Positions 25,421-34,443 of a stretch of 64,000 nucleotides of DNA are shown one piece after another (within the stretch, counting starts at the first letter, position 1; each line of letters opens with the position of its first letter). The stretch is from Porphyrobacter sp. IPPAS B-1204 (GTDB lineage: Bacteria > Pseudomonadota > Alphaproteobacteria > Sphingomonadales > Sphingomonadaceae). The stretch lies in NCBI GenBank assembly GCA_003724185.1, contig RHGM01000003.1:248001-312000 (forward strand), in the 5' to 3' direction. A program made the translations under genes and the position numbers. Below the pieces are notes generated by a model. It saw only the letters and a program-made list of their open reading frames with translations, ran no database searches and was not told where the DNA came from.

Positions 25421-27781
25421 TCAGGCGCGGCGCTCGCGCATCAGATCAAACAGGCTGCGTGCATCATCGGCCGGCATCGGGCGGCCGAAGTAGTATCCCT
25501 GGATCTTGTCGCAGCCCAGATTGCGGATCAGTTCGGCTTCATCGGCGGTCTCCACGCCTTCTGCAGTGGTGGTCATCTTCAGGCTTTGGGCCATCGCCAC
25601 CACGGCATTGATGATCGCCAGACTTTCCGCGCTGCCCTGCGCCGCCCCCTGCACGAAAGTGCGATCCACCTTGATGGTCGAGAACCTGAGCTTGCGCAGA
25701 TAGCCGAGCGACGAATAGCCGGTGCCAAAATCGTCAAGCGCCACCGAACAGCCGAGCGCCATCACCTGCTCCAGCGCGTTGCGCGCCACGCTGGCATCGC
25801 GCAGGAAGATGCTCTCGGTCACTTCGATCTCAAGCCGTTCTGGCTTGAGGCCGGATACGGCGAGCGCCTGCACCACATCATCGTGGAAGCCGGGCTCCAG
25901 CAGCTGTTCGGGCGACACGTTGACGTTGACCTTGACGTGTTCCGGCCAATGACGCGCTTCGTGGCAGGCCTTGCGCATCACCCACTGGCCGATCGGCACG
26001 ATCAGGCGCGTGTCTTCTGCCAGGGGGATGAACTTGGCCGGGCTGACAAAACCGTGATCAGCGCTGTTCCAGCGCACCAGCGCTTCGAAGCCCACCACGC
26101 TTTCGCTGCGCGCATCGACCACGGGCTGATAGTGCAGCACCAGTTCGTCGCGGCCAAGCGCCTTGCGCAGCGACGCTTCGAGCGAGCGGCGTTCCTCGGC
26201 CGAGGCGTGCAGTTCCTGCTCGAACCGGCAATGTTCGCCCCCGCCCATGTCCTTGGCGCGGTAGAGGGCGAGATCGGCATTGCGCATCATTTCCTCGACG
26301 CTGGTACCATCACGCGGCCCTTCGGCAGAGCCGACGCTGGCGCCGACATACAGCGTGTTGTGGTCCACCTGATAGGGTTCGGACAGGCGGTCGATGACGC
26401 GGCGGGCCAGATCGCGGACAACGCCCTGGGTGCTGGCATCGCGGATCACGATGGCGAATTCGTCGCCGCCCAATCGCCCGCACAGCTGGTTTTCGCCCAT
26501 TAGCGATTGCAGCCGCGCCGAAACCTGCGCCAGCAGCTTGTCGCCCGTCATGTGACCCAGCGAATCGTTGACCGCCTTGAACCGGTCAAGATCGACCATT
26601 AGCAGCGCGCAGCGCGTGCGCCACTGCACGGCATAGCGCAGCGCCTCGCCCAGCGTTTCTGTAAGGTGCAGGCGGTTGGGCAACTGGGTGAGCGTGTCGT
26701 AGCGCGCCAGATAAGCGATCTTTTCCGAAGAATTGCGCTGTTCCGTGACATCCGAACCCACGCCGCGAAAGCCGGTGAAGCGGCCCAGTTCATCGCGCAT
26801 CGGCGTGCCCGAAAGCTCCCACCAGCGCTCTTCTCCGAGGATCGAGACCTGCACCAGCATGTTCGAGAAATTCTCGCGGTTCTTGAGCCGCTCGGCCAGA
26901 TCATGGAGGCTGGCGGGAAATTGCCCGCTTTCCCAATTGCGCCCTGATACCATCTCAAGCAGCGGCTTGCCCTCGACATCGCCCTGTGACCGGCCCAGCG
27001 CAAAGGCGAAACGCGGGCTGACGGATCGCAGGCGCCGTGCGGGGTCGATCTCCCACAGCCAATCGGCCTCGTTTTCCTCGAACTCGCGCAGCAGCAGCGA
27101 CACCACCGCTTCCTTTTCGAGCACCGCCGCTTCGGCCAGCCGCGCTTTCACAAAGGTTGAACGCACCTGAATTGTGGCAACCAGGCTGGCGATGGTGAAC
27201 AGGATCGCCCCGCCCATCGCTTGCCACTCACCCGCCAGTGCCAGACTGGCCATTGCCCCTGCCCCGAGGATACCGATGTAGATTAGAACGCTGAGCGGTG
27301 AGGTGGAGAACACGAAGGTCGACGATACCATCAGCACCAGCGCAACCAGCAACATCGTGATGGCCTGCGCTCCGTCGGCCAGTGCCGGAAACACCAGCAC
27401 CGCCGCCACCCAGCACAAGGCCGAGCCGACCGAATTCAGATTCTGCGACCGTTCAAGCGCGGCGGGTGCGATACGGTATTCGGTATCAACCAGCATCAGA
27501 TCGGTCTGGCGTGACTTGTAGAGAATGGCGGCCAGCACCCCGGCCCAAGGCAACACAAAGACAAGGCCGATCAACGGCACAAAGATCGATGCGACAAACA
27601 CCGCCACCAGCGCATTGGCGAGCATCCGGTTGCGACTGGCCTGCGCCAGTTCAGCATATTCGTCACCCCGCAGGCGTGTGGGATCGAAGGCCGGATTGCG
27701 CGACAGCCCGAGCACGTCGGACATCGGCAACTCGGCCGCTGACGACGGCGGAACGGGGGCGAAATGCTTGGCCACGTTCAT
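25421..27781 (-). CDS. PAS-GGDEF-EAL cyclic-di-GMP enzyme with membrane domain
   Basis: 786 residues in the inner membrane. About residues 50-210 form five or six hydrophobic segments with no known sensor name. A short helical linker leads to a PAS/PAC module (about 235-345, ending GFRGVGSDVTEQR). The diguanylate cyclase domain has intact GGDEF at 438-442. The EAL domain has FEALVRW (E566), EVTES, LDDFGTGYSSLGYL and IKVDRTFV. Both catalytic signatures are intact, so it could make and break c-di-GMP; which activity dominates cannot be told. A second ATG at residue 20 is an alternative start. Confidence 0.93.
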   Translation of the reverse strand: MNVAKHFAPVPPSSAAELPMSDVLGLSRNPAFDPTRLRGDEYAELAQASRNRMLANALVAVFVASIFVPLIGLVFVLPWAGVLAAILYKSRQTDLMLVDTEYRIAPAALERSQNLNSVGSALCWVAAVLVFPALADGAQAITMLLVALVLMVSSTFVFSTSPLSVLIYIGILGAGAMASLALAGEWQAMGGAILFTIASLVATIQVRSTFVKARLAEAAVLEKEAVVSLLLREFEENEADWLWEIDPARRLRSVSPRFAFALGRSQGDVEGKPLLEMVSGRNWESGQFPASLHDLAERLKNRENFSNMLVQVSILGEERWWELSGTPMRDELGRFTGFRGVGSDVTEQRNSSEKIAYLARYDTLTQLPNRLHLTETLGEALRYAVQWRTRCALLMVDLDRFKAVNDSLGHMTGDKLLAQVSARLQSLMGENQLCGRLGGDEFAIVIRDASTQGVVRDLARRVIDRLSEPYQVDHNTLYVGASVGSAEGPRDGTSVEEMMRNADLALYRAKDMGGGEHCRFEQELHASAEERRSLEASLRKALGRDELVLHYQPVVDARSESVVGFEALVRWNSADHGFVSPAKFIPLAEDTRLIVPIGQWVMRKACHEARHWPEHVKVNVNVSPEQLLEPGFHDDVVQALAVSGLKPERLEIEVTESIFLRDASVARNALEQVMALGCSVALDDFGTGYSSLGYLRKLRFSTIKVDRTFVQGAAQGSAESLAIINAVVAMAQSLKMTTTAEGVETADEAELIRNLGCDKIQGYYFGRPMPADDARSLFDLMRERRA

Positions 27782-27879
27782 GGTATTAACGCAGAATGGT
27801 TAGGGCGCGGTAAAGGTCTGCCCTGTGCCGCCTTGCAGATATGGTTAAGCCCAGAGGCCGGAAAACGAGGCCGAGCGGC

Positions 27880-29715
27880 CTATTCGACGGTCACCGATTT
27901 GGCGAGATTGCGGGGCTGATCGACATCGGTGCCCTTCACCACGGCCACATGATAGGCGAGCAACTGGACAGGCACCGCATAGACCAGCGGCACGATCAGC
28001 GGGTGGACCACCGGCATTTCGATCGTGGCGATGCACCCTTCTCCCGCAGCAGCGATCCCTTCCGCATCCGAAATCAGCACCACCTGCCCGCCGCGTGCGC
28101 GGACCTCTTCCATGTTGGAGACGGTCTTTTCGAACAAGGGGCCGGACGGAGCGATCACCACCACCGGCACGGCATCGTCGATCAGCGCAATGGGGCCGTG
28201 CTTCATCTCGCCCGCAGCATAGCCTTCAGCATGGATGTAGCTGATCTCCTTGAGCTTCAGCGCGCCTTCCAAGGCCAGCGGATAGTCCTGCCCGCGCCCA
28301 AGATAGAGCACATCGCGTGCAGGTGCGATCAGCGGGGCCATCGCGGCAATGTCATCATCATGCGCCAGTGCCGCGTTGAGCGCGGCGGGCGCTTCGAGCA
28401 GGTGGCGCACGATCTCGGTCTCTTGCTCGCGGCTTAGGCGGCCTTTCTTTACCGCCATATGCGCCGCGAGTGCGGCCAGCACGGCCAGCTGGCAGGTGAA
28501 GGCCTTGGTCGATGCGACTCCGATCTCCGGCCCGGCGTGGGTCGGCAGCAGCAGATCCGCCTCGCGCGCCATGGTGCTGGTCGGCACGTTGACGACAACG
28601 CCGATGGTCTGGCCGTTGGCCTTGCAATGCCTGAGCGCGGCGAGCGTGTCCGCGGTCTCCCCGCTCTGCGAGATGAACAGCGCCAGCCCGCCATCCTCAA
28701 GCACCGGATTGCGATACCGGAACTCGGACGCGACATCGATATCCACCGGCACGCGGGCGAACTGTTCGAACCAGTATTTCGCCACCATCCCGGCATAGAA
28801 CGAGGTGCCGCAGGCGACGATGGTCAGGCGGCGAATGGTGGAAAGGTCAAAATCGATCTGGGGCAATGCCACAGAATTGTCAGACCGGCGCAGATAGGAG
28901 CTGAGCGTCTGCGCCACGACGGTGGGCTGCTCGTAGATTTCCTTCTGCATGAAGTGGCGGTAATTGCCCTTCTCGACCGCTGCCGCCGACGCGCCCGAGG
29001 CGCGGATTTCGCGGGTAACAGGAGTGTTATCGGCGTCATAGATCTGCGCGGAATCGCGCCGCAGCACCACCCAGTCGCCTTCTTCAAGATAGGCGATACG
29101 CTGCGTCAACGGTGCGAGCGCGAGCGCGTCTGACCCCAGATACATCTCTGCCTCCGCGCCCTCAGGCCCGTAACCCAGCACCAGCGGCGAACCGAGGCGC
29201 GCGCCGATCAGCAGATCGGGATGCTGGCGGAAGGCGATTGCCAGGGCAAAAGCCCCGCGCAGCCGCGGCAAAACGCTGCGCACCGCCGCGACCGGATCGG
29301 CCCCCGCCTCGACTTCGGCCGAAATCAGATGCGCGACCACCTCGCTATCGGTCTCGCTTTCGAAGACGCGGCCCTTGGCGGCAAGTTCTGCGCGCAGTTC
29401 CTTGAAATTTTCGATGATCCCGTTGTGCACGATCGCGACCTCGCCGGTCGCATGGGGGTGGGCGTTGGCAGCGGTCGGTGCGCCGTGGGTGGCCCAGCGG
29501 GTGTGGGCAATGCCGACATCGCCCGGGGCCGGATCGCCGGCAAGCACTGTCACCAGATTGGCCAGCCGCCCTTCCGCCCGGCGCCGCACCAGTTCGCCAT
29601 CATGCAGCGTGCAGATCCCGGCGCTGTCATAGCCGCGATATTCCATGCGCTTGAGCCCGTCCACCAGACGGTCGGCAACGCTGGCCTTGCCTACGATCCC
29701 GATAATTCCGCACAT
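27880..29715 (-). CDS. glmS: Glutamine-fructose-6-phosphate aminotransferase (isomerizing)
   Basis: A 611-residue cytosolic enzyme making glucosamine-6-phosphate, the first step toward UDP-GlcNAc for peptidoglycan and lipid A. The N-terminal Ntn glutaminase begins MCGIIGIVGKAS with Cys as residue 1 of the mature enzyme. Two SIS sugar-isomerase domains follow (CGTSFYAGMVAKYW; SQSGETADTLAALR). The C-terminal loop DQPRNLAKSVTVE is canonical. AAGGAAAG precedes the ATG. I see no ribozyme-like leader. cpaF is divergent from it. Confidence 0.96.
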   Translation of the reverse strand: MCGIIGIVGKASVADRLVDGLKRMEYRGYDSAGICTLHDGELVRRRAEGRLANLVTVLAGDPAPGDVGIAHTRWATHGAPTAANAHPHATGEVAIVHNGIIENFKELRAELAAKGRVFESETDSEVVAHLISAEVEAGADPVAAVRSVLPRLRGAFALAIAFRQHPDLLIGARLGSPLVLGYGPEGAEAEMYLGSDALALAPLTQRIAYLEEGDWVVLRRDSAQIYDADNTPVTREIRASGASAAAVEKGNYRHFMQKEIYEQPTVVAQTLSSYLRRSDNSVALPQIDFDLSTIRRLTIVACGTSFYAGMVAKYWFEQFARVPVDIDVASEFRYRNPVLEDGGLALFISQSGETADTLAALRHCKANGQTIGVVVNVPTSTMAREADLLLPTHAGPEIGVASTKAFTCQLAVLAALAAHMAVKKGRLSREQETEIVRHLLEAPAALNAALAHDDDIAAMAPLIAPARDVLYLGRGQDYPLALEGALKLKEISYIHAEGYAAGEMKHGPIALIDDAVPVVVIAPSGPLFEKTVSNMEEVRARGGQVVLISDAEGIAAAGEGCIATIEMPVVHPLIVPLVYAVPVQLLAYHVAVVKGTDVDQPRNLAKSVTVE

Positions 29716-29912
29716 GGTCTGCGTCTTTCCTTGCTGCCGTTACTGCCCCTCTAATCGACCGCAAGGCCACGGCAAGCCCCCGCGATCGGCCACCTGCAAT
29801 CGGGCTTAGGAAAAAAAACAACCTTTCCTGCCTATTCACCATTTTTCGAGACGCACCTTTCGCACGATTAGGGCGAAGTGCGCATTTATTGAGAGAGCCT
29901 CGGGGGCTGGGA

Positions 29913-30112
29913 ATGAGCGCATTCGGCAAAAAGGGCAATGCAGGCGGGATGAAGCCGGGATCTAGGCCCGCCTTCGGCGTCGCACGGCCAATGAAGGGTG
30001 CAGGCGCGGGTCCGCGCGGGGGCGAACAGTTCCCGCCGATCCCGGGAGAGGCGGCTCCGGCTCGTCCGCGCCTGCGCCAAGCCAGTCCCGCCCGACATCG
30101 ACCGCAGAGGCG
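29913..30112 (+). other. Out-of-frame N-terminal segment of cpaF (frameshift)
   Basis: An ATG at 29913 opens MSAFGKKGNAGG, then SRPAFGVARPMKG and GGEQFPPIPGE, which is the N-terminus I know from Sphingomonadales CpaF. The frame then diverges. From about 30062 the residues fitting CpaF (GSGSSAPAPSQSRP, then AMDRLNERM) are read one base earlier. A single missing base near 30045-30065 would explain it. The segment is thus either a broken N-terminus or a sequencing error. Confidence 0.7.
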
Positions 30113-31435
30113 ATGGACCGCCTCAACGAACGCATGGCGGCGATCAACGAAGGCAATTCCGAAGTCGGCGGCTTTGAAGCCAGCGTCCACAAGATCAAGG
30201 AACAGGTGCTCCCGCGCCTGCTCGAACGTGTCGATCCCGAAGCAGCGGCGACGCTGTCGAAGGAAGAACTGTCCGAGGAATTCCGCCCGATCATCATGGA
30301 AGTGCTGGCCGAGCTGAAGGTCACGCTGAACCGGCGCGAACAGTTCGCGCTGGAAAAGGTGCTGATCGACGAGCTTTTGGGCTTCGGCCCGCTCGAAGAG
30401 CTGCTGAACGATCCGGACGTGTCCGATATCATGGTCAACGGGCCGGATCAGACCTACATCGAAAAGAAGGGCAAGCTGCAACTTGCCCCGATCCGCTTCC
30501 GCGACGAACAGCACCTGTTCCAGATCGCCCAGCGCATCGTGAACCAGGTCGGCCGCCGCGTCGACCAGACCACGCCGCTGGCTGACGCCCGCCTCAAGGA
30601 CGGCTCGCGTGTGAACGTGATCGTGCCGCCGCTGTCCCTGCGCGGCACCGCGATCTCGATTCGTAAGTTTTCCGAAAAGCCGATCACGCTCGACATGCTG
30701 CGCGACTTCGGTTCGATGTCGGACAAGATGTGTACCGCCTTGAAGATCGCGGGCGCGTGCCGGATGAACATCGTCATCTCGGGCGGTACGGGTTCGGGTA
30801 AAACGACCATGCTCAACGCCCTGTCGAAGATGATCGACCCGGGCGAGCGCGTGCTGACCATCGAAGACGCCGCGGAACTTCGTCTGCAGCAGCCGCACTG
30901 GCTGCCGCTCGAAACCCGTCCGCCAAACCTTGAAGGCCAGGGCGCGATCACCATCGGCGACCTTGTGAAGAACGCCCTGCGTATGCGTCCTGACCGCATC
31001 ATCCTGGGGGAAATTCGCGGCGCGGAATGTTTCGATCTTCTGGCCGCGATGAACACCGGTCACGATGGTTCGATGTGTACTCTCCACGCCAACAGCCCGC
31101 GCGAATGCCTTGGCCGTATGGAAAACATGATCTTGATGGGCGACATCAAGATCCCCAAGGAAGCCATCAGCCGCCAGATTGCCGAATCGGTCGATCTGAT
31201 CGTGCAGGTGAAGCGTCTGCGCGACGGTTCACGCCGCACCACCAACATCACCGAGGTGATCGGGATGGAAGGCGACGTGATCGTGACGCAGGAACTGTTC
31301 AAGTTCGAATACCTGGACGAGACCGAAGACGGCAAGATCCTTGGCGAATTCCGCGCCTCGGGCCTGCGCCCCTACACGCTGGAAAAGGCGCGCCAGTTCG
31401 GCTTCGATCAGGCGTATCTGGAGGCGTGTCTCTGA
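30113..31435 (+). CDS. cpaF: Pilus assembly/secretion ATPase CpaF (TadA family)
   Basis: 440 residues readable in one frame; with the out-of-frame N-terminus it would be ~507. It powers Tad/Flp pilus assembly at the inner membrane. Visible are the N-terminal VHKIKEQVLPRLLERVD helix region, MVNGPDQTYIEKKGK, the Walker A ISGGTGSGKTTML, the Asp box and Walker B (LRMRPDRIILGEIRGAE) and the His box (AMNTGHDGSMCTLHANS). All catalytic motifs are intact. No other tad/cpa genes lie in the window, so this copy stands apart from a pilus cluster. A perfect hairpin follows. Confidence 0.93.
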   Translation: MDRLNERMAAINEGNSEVGGFEASVHKIKEQVLPRLLERVDPEAAATLSKEELSEEFRPIIMEVLAELKVTLNRREQFALEKVLIDELLGFGPLEELLNDPDVSDIMVNGPDQTYIEKKGKLQLAPIRFRDEQHLFQIAQRIVNQVGRRVDQTTPLADARLKDGSRVNVIVPPLSLRGTAISIRKFSEKPITLDMLRDFGSMSDKMCTALKIAGACRMNIVISGGTGSGKTTMLNALSKMIDPGERVLTIEDAAELRLQQPHWLPLETRPPNLEGQGAITIGDLVKNALRMRPDRIILGEIRGAECFDLLAAMNTGHDGSMCTLHANSPRECLGRMENMILMGDIKIPKEAISRQIAESVDLIVQVKRLRDGSRRTTNITEVIGMEGDVIVTQELFKFEYLDETEDGKILGEFRASGLRPYTLEKARQFGFDQAYLEACL

Positions 31436-31441
31436 CACGCC

Positions 31442-31465
31442 GATCCGGGCCATCCGGCCCGGATC
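31442..31465 (+). terminator. Hairpin terminator after cpaF
   Basis: GATCCGGGCC (31442-31451) pairs perfectly with GGCCCGGATC (31456-31465) around a 4-base loop, 6 bases after the cpaF stop. The downstream sequence is GTTCGGCCTTG, so the T-run is poor but the stem is very stable. Confidence 0.65.
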
Positions 31466-31510
31466 GTTCGGCCTTGCGAAAGCTTCGGGTTCGGTTTTGG
31501 AGGCCTGCCT

Positions 31511-32183
31511 CTACACTTTCCGCCTCGGTTTTCGCGCGCGCATCCACCAGAGCGCAAGCATCACCATACCGGCAGCGAGCGCCCCTGCGGCGTAGCGCAG
31601 AAGGTTAGGCTGGGATGTGCGACGCAGGGGAAGTTCCTCGCCGTTGGTGTAGCCCTCGTCGTAGTTCAGCCGGGTCTCGTCCGCCGCACCCGCTGCAATC
31701 CAGCGCTTGATCGTCGCGATATCGCGCGGGCCCGGCAGGAAAGATGGATGCAGGGCTGCACGCGATCTGGTGGACCATGGGAAGGCTGCGGATCGCTGCT
31801 TCGGAAGGGTATCTGACGCTGCCGCCCCCATCGGGCGCGTTCCGCTCCGCGGGAATGGCGGCGACCACAGTGGAAGCGTGACGCGGCATGGCAGGCGGAT
31901 ATCCGAAGGTCGAGTTGGGCCACCACAAGCGGATCGTTCGGCCCGCTTTGCCCTTCAGCACCGCGTTGACCTCGTAAGTGAGAACCGCCAGCTCTCGCGC
32001 GAAGCCGTGATCGTCCACCGTGACGAGTTCGTAGTCCGTCAGTTCGCCGACAAAGATAAGGTCAGCTTCAAGGAAGGCCGTCTCGTCATATTCCCTGAAG
32101 TCGACGCAAGCCTCCACCGCCGTCGCCGAGGCTCCGAGTGATGCGGCCAGCAGCAGGGACGTGACAAGACGGACGCGAACCAT
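31511..32183 (-). pseudogene. Frameshifted exported protein with C-terminal anchor, function unknown
   Basis: The first frame starts at an ATG at 32183 with a signal peptide (MVRVRLVTSLLLAASLGASA) and reads ACVDFREYDETAFLEADLIF and a VLKGKAGRTIRLWW strand up to SLPMVHQIACSPA. It then turns to low-complexity nonsense and stops at 31605. The next frame continues sensibly with FLPGPRDIATIKRWIAAGA, then a transmembrane helix (about 20 residues, AAGALAAGMVMLALWWM) and a basic RKPRRKV tail. One extra base near 31738-31752 explains the break. The pattern suggests an exported, tail-anchored protein of about 220 residues; the family is unknown. Confidence 0.65.
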
Positions 32184-32197
32184 GCCCTTGTCTATGC

Positions 32198-32440
32198 TCA
32201 CAATCCCCCGATCACAACCGGCAGGCTCATCGCCAGGCACCCGCCGCCCAGCATCGCGGCGAGCATGAACAGGCCGGTCCACGGCACCCAGCCAACCTGT
32301 TCAAGCCGGTCAAGATCGCGCCCCTTTGCCCGCCTCCGCTCCATCAGCGCGGCAAACCCGGCGAAAACCCACAAGGCCGCTCCCGTCGCGGCCAGCTGCG
32401 CGGCATCGCTCATCAGCGCGAATTGGGCGACGATATCCAT
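32198..32440 (-). CDS. Small two-helix membrane protein, unknown
   Basis: 80 residues starting MDIVAQFALMSDAAQL. A first hydrophobic helix (about 15-33) is followed by a charged loop (MERRRAKGRDLDRLEQVG), and a second longer hydrophobic stretch (about 51-80) runs to the C-terminus. It would be an integral inner-membrane protein. It lies 14 bases upstream of the frameshifted exported-protein gene on the same strand, so the two were probably one operon. It is divergent from the DMT transporter, whose start lies 64 bases away. I recognise no family. Confidence 0.6.
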   Translation of the reverse strand: MDIVAQFALMSDAAQLAATGAALWVFAGFAALMERRRAKGRDLDRLEQVGWVPWTGLFMLAAMLGGGCLAMSLPVVIGGL

Positions 32441-32504
32441 GCTGCGCGCATATGGGGCACTCGCCCGCTTGCGCAACCCGCAGCGCTCGGCCAAGCGCCT
32501 TGCG

Positions 32505-33416
32505 ATGGATGGCTCAATCGCCCGCCCCCGCCCCTTGCTTGCGCTCGGCGTCCGATTGCTGGCCGCCTTTGCGCTGGCGACGATGGGTATGCTGGTAAAG
32601 CTGGCCGGGGAACGCGGCGCGCATCTGATCGAGCTGATTTTCTGGCGCCAGCTTTTGACCGTGATCCTGCTTGGCGCTGGCCTCGCGCTGACCGGCAGAC
32701 TGGCGATGCTGCAAACGCAGCGCCTGCCTGCCCATGCCCGGCGCGCTGCGGCTGGGCTGTTCGGCATGATCTTCACCTATGGCGCGGTGCTGCTGCTGCC
32801 GCTGGCCGAGGCGACCACGCTGGGGTTCACCGCCCCGGTGTTTGCCGTGCTGATCGCCATTGTCCTGTTCCGCGAACGGATCGGCCCATACCGCTGGGGC
32901 GCGGTGGTGATCGGCTTTACCGGCGTGCTGGTGGTGATGCAGCCCTTTGGCGGACTGGCCGAGGGGGTGACGCTGGCGGGCGTCGCGGTCGGGCTGGTCG
33001 CGCCCTTCATGGTCGCGCTGATCAGCTTCCAGCTTCAGGATCTCAACACCACCGAAAACCCGTGGAGCATCGTCTTCTGGTTCAGCGCGCTGACCACCCC
33101 TGTCGCCGCCATCGCCCTGCCCTTCGTCATTGCGGGGCATGATCCGGTCACCTGGGCGTTGATCCTCGGCATGGGGCTGGTCGGCGCGGCGGCGCAGATG
33201 CTCCTGACGACCTCGCTCAGGTTCGGTTCGGCGGCGGTGATCCTGCTGATGGATTACACCGCGCTGCTGTGGGCCAGTTTCTACGGGTTTTACATCTTCG
33301 ACCGCGCCGCGCCTGCCAGCCTGTGGCTGGGCGCGCCGCTGATCATCGCTGCGGGCCTGCTGATCGCCTGGCGCGAACGGCAGCTTGCCCGATCCCGGGT
33401 GCACTCTGGCGAATAG
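32505..33416 (+). CDS. DMT-superfamily (EamA) transporter
   Basis: A 303-residue inner-membrane protein with about ten transmembrane helices in two EamA repeats. Helix 1 is RLLAAFALATMGMLVKLAG. The first repeat ends with the VFAVLIAIVLFRERIGPYRWG turn, and the second has DYTALLWASFYGFYIFDRAAP. Family members export metabolites such as amino acids or nucleobases; this substrate is unknown. I chose the ATG at 32505 because upstream in-frame sequence is Arg/Ser-rich and not membrane-like. Confidence 0.85.
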   Translation: MDGSIARPRPLLALGVRLLAAFALATMGMLVKLAGERGAHLIELIFWRQLLTVILLGAGLALTGRLAMLQTQRLPAHARRAAAGLFGMIFTYGAVLLLPLAEATTLGFTAPVFAVLIAIVLFRERIGPYRWGAVVIGFTGVLVVMQPFGGLAEGVTLAGVAVGLVAPFMVALISFQLQDLNTTENPWSIVFWFSALTTPVAAIALPFVIAGHDPVTWALILGMGLVGAAAQMLLTTSLRFGSAAVILLMDYTALLWASFYGFYIFDRAAPASLWLGAPLIIAAGLLIAWRERQLARSRVHSGE

Positions 33417-33480
33417 AACGGACCTTTCGGATGCCGGCATCGGTAGCCCCCGCTGGGTCTATTCGAAGGAGCACCCCGCC

Positions 33481-33612
33481 ATGACCACCCGTAACCTGAT
33501 ACTCGCGCTCGCCGCTGTCCCTGCCTTGCTGGCCGTAACCGCCTGCAACACAGTCGATGGCATGGGCGACGATCTCAAGTCGGCCTCGAAAGAGGTCGAA
33601 GAAGAAATCTGA
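33481..33612 (+). CDS. Entericidin A/B-like small lipoprotein (first of two)
   Basis: A 43-residue peptide. The signal sequence MTTRNLILALAAVPALLAVTAC ends with a lipobox Cys at 22, followed by NTVDGMGDDLKSASKEVEEEI. This matches the EcnA/EcnB family of tiny outer-membrane lipoproteins, which in enterobacteria form an antidote/toxin pair. GAAGGAG lies about 10 bases before the ATG. The second, similar gene lies 97 bases downstream. Confidence 0.8.
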   Translation: MTTRNLILALAAVPALLAVTACNTVDGMGDDLKSASKEVEEEI

Positions 33613-33709
33613 TCCTGCGCGGCGGCGGGATGCTTCATGGAATTGTCAGGAATATTTATGCAGGGTCATGCGTTAAGCCTCCATGCCTTCGCATAAAGGA
33701 TGTGATCTG

Positions 33710-33841
33710 ATGATTCGCAATGTTCTGACCGCCGCCGCCCTTGCCGCTCTCGCGTTGACGGCATCTGCCTGCAACACGGTTGACGGGCTGGGTGATGACA
33801 TCAAATCCGTCGGCCAGGCCGGCAAGCGTGCGATTGATTAA
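33710..33841 (+). CDS. Entericidin A/B-like small lipoprotein (second of two)
   Basis: A 43-residue peptide starting MIRNVLTAAALAALALTASAC, with the lipobox Cys at 21, then NTVDGLGDDIKSVGQAGKRAID. It shares NTVDGxGDD with its neighbour but has a basic rather than acidic tail. AAAGGA about 9 bases upstream serves as the ribosome site. Its last codons overlap the last codons of the convergent DUF938 gene. Confidence 0.78.
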   Translation: MIRNVLTAAALAALALTASACNTVDGLGDDIKSVGQAGKRAID

Positions 33842-34443
33842 ATCGACCTGTAAATCAGCATGATGTTGTTGGCGGGCAGAGCGTAACGCGCTGTCCGCTG
33901 CATGCCGTGAGTGGCCGCAAGCGCATCCAGCGCCTCGGCCTCGCGCAGGCCCCACGCGGCGTTTCGTGCCTTCAGACTGGCGTCGAATTCGAGGTTCGAC
34001 GCGGCGATTTCCACCCCCTGCTCAAGATAGGGGCCGTAAAGGACCAGCGGCCCGCCATCTCTGCCCAACAATCGGGCAGCACCCCGGAAAAGCCCCAGGG
34101 TTGCCTCCCACGGGCTGATGTGGACCATGTTGATGCACAAAATCGCGGCAGCTTCGCCGACCGGCCAGATGTCCGGCGCGCACGCATCGAGCAGCAACGG
34201 GGCAAGCAAATTGCTTCCCGCGTATTCTTCCCGGTAGGCCGCGATCGACGCCAGCGCTTCGGGCGAAGGATCGGTCGGCTGCCATTGCAGTGCGGGGAAC
34301 CGTTCCGCGAAGAACACCGCGTGCTCCCCCGTCCCTGCCGCAGTTTCGAGCACCGTGCCGCTGGCGGGCAACTCGCGTGACAAGACCCCGGCGATAGGCT
34401 CGCGGTTGCGGATCGCGGCGGGGGCGTGCTGTTTGGCGGTCAC
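33838..34443 (-). CDS. DUF938 family SAM-dependent methyltransferase-like protein
   Basis: A 201-residue Rossmann methyltransferase fold. Motif I is seen as VLETAAGTGEHAVFFAERFP, then WQPTDPSPEAL, and INMVHISPWEATLGLFRGA is typical of DUF938. The C-terminal ARYALPANNIMLIYR strand is conserved too. The substrate is unknown. I chose a GTG at 34443 that overlaps the acyl-CoA-ligase stop (GTGA); the frame extends 9 codons further upstream. It is likely co-transcribed with the ligase. Confidence 0.82.
   Translation of the reverse strand: MTAKQHAPAAIRNREPIAGVLSRELPASGTVLETAAGTGEHAVFFAERFPALQWQPTDPSPEALASIAAYREEYAGSNLLAPLLLDACAPDIWPVGEAAAILCINMVHISPWEATLGLFRGAARLLGRDGGPLVLYGPYLEQGVEIAASNLEFDASLKARNAAWGLREAEALDALAATHGMQRTARYALPANNIMLIYRSI

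Noticed and set aside
33481-33841. A classical type II toxin-antitoxin pair
   Set aside because: Both products are lipobox lipoproteins of the entericidin type, not a soluble toxin with a DNA-binding antitoxin.
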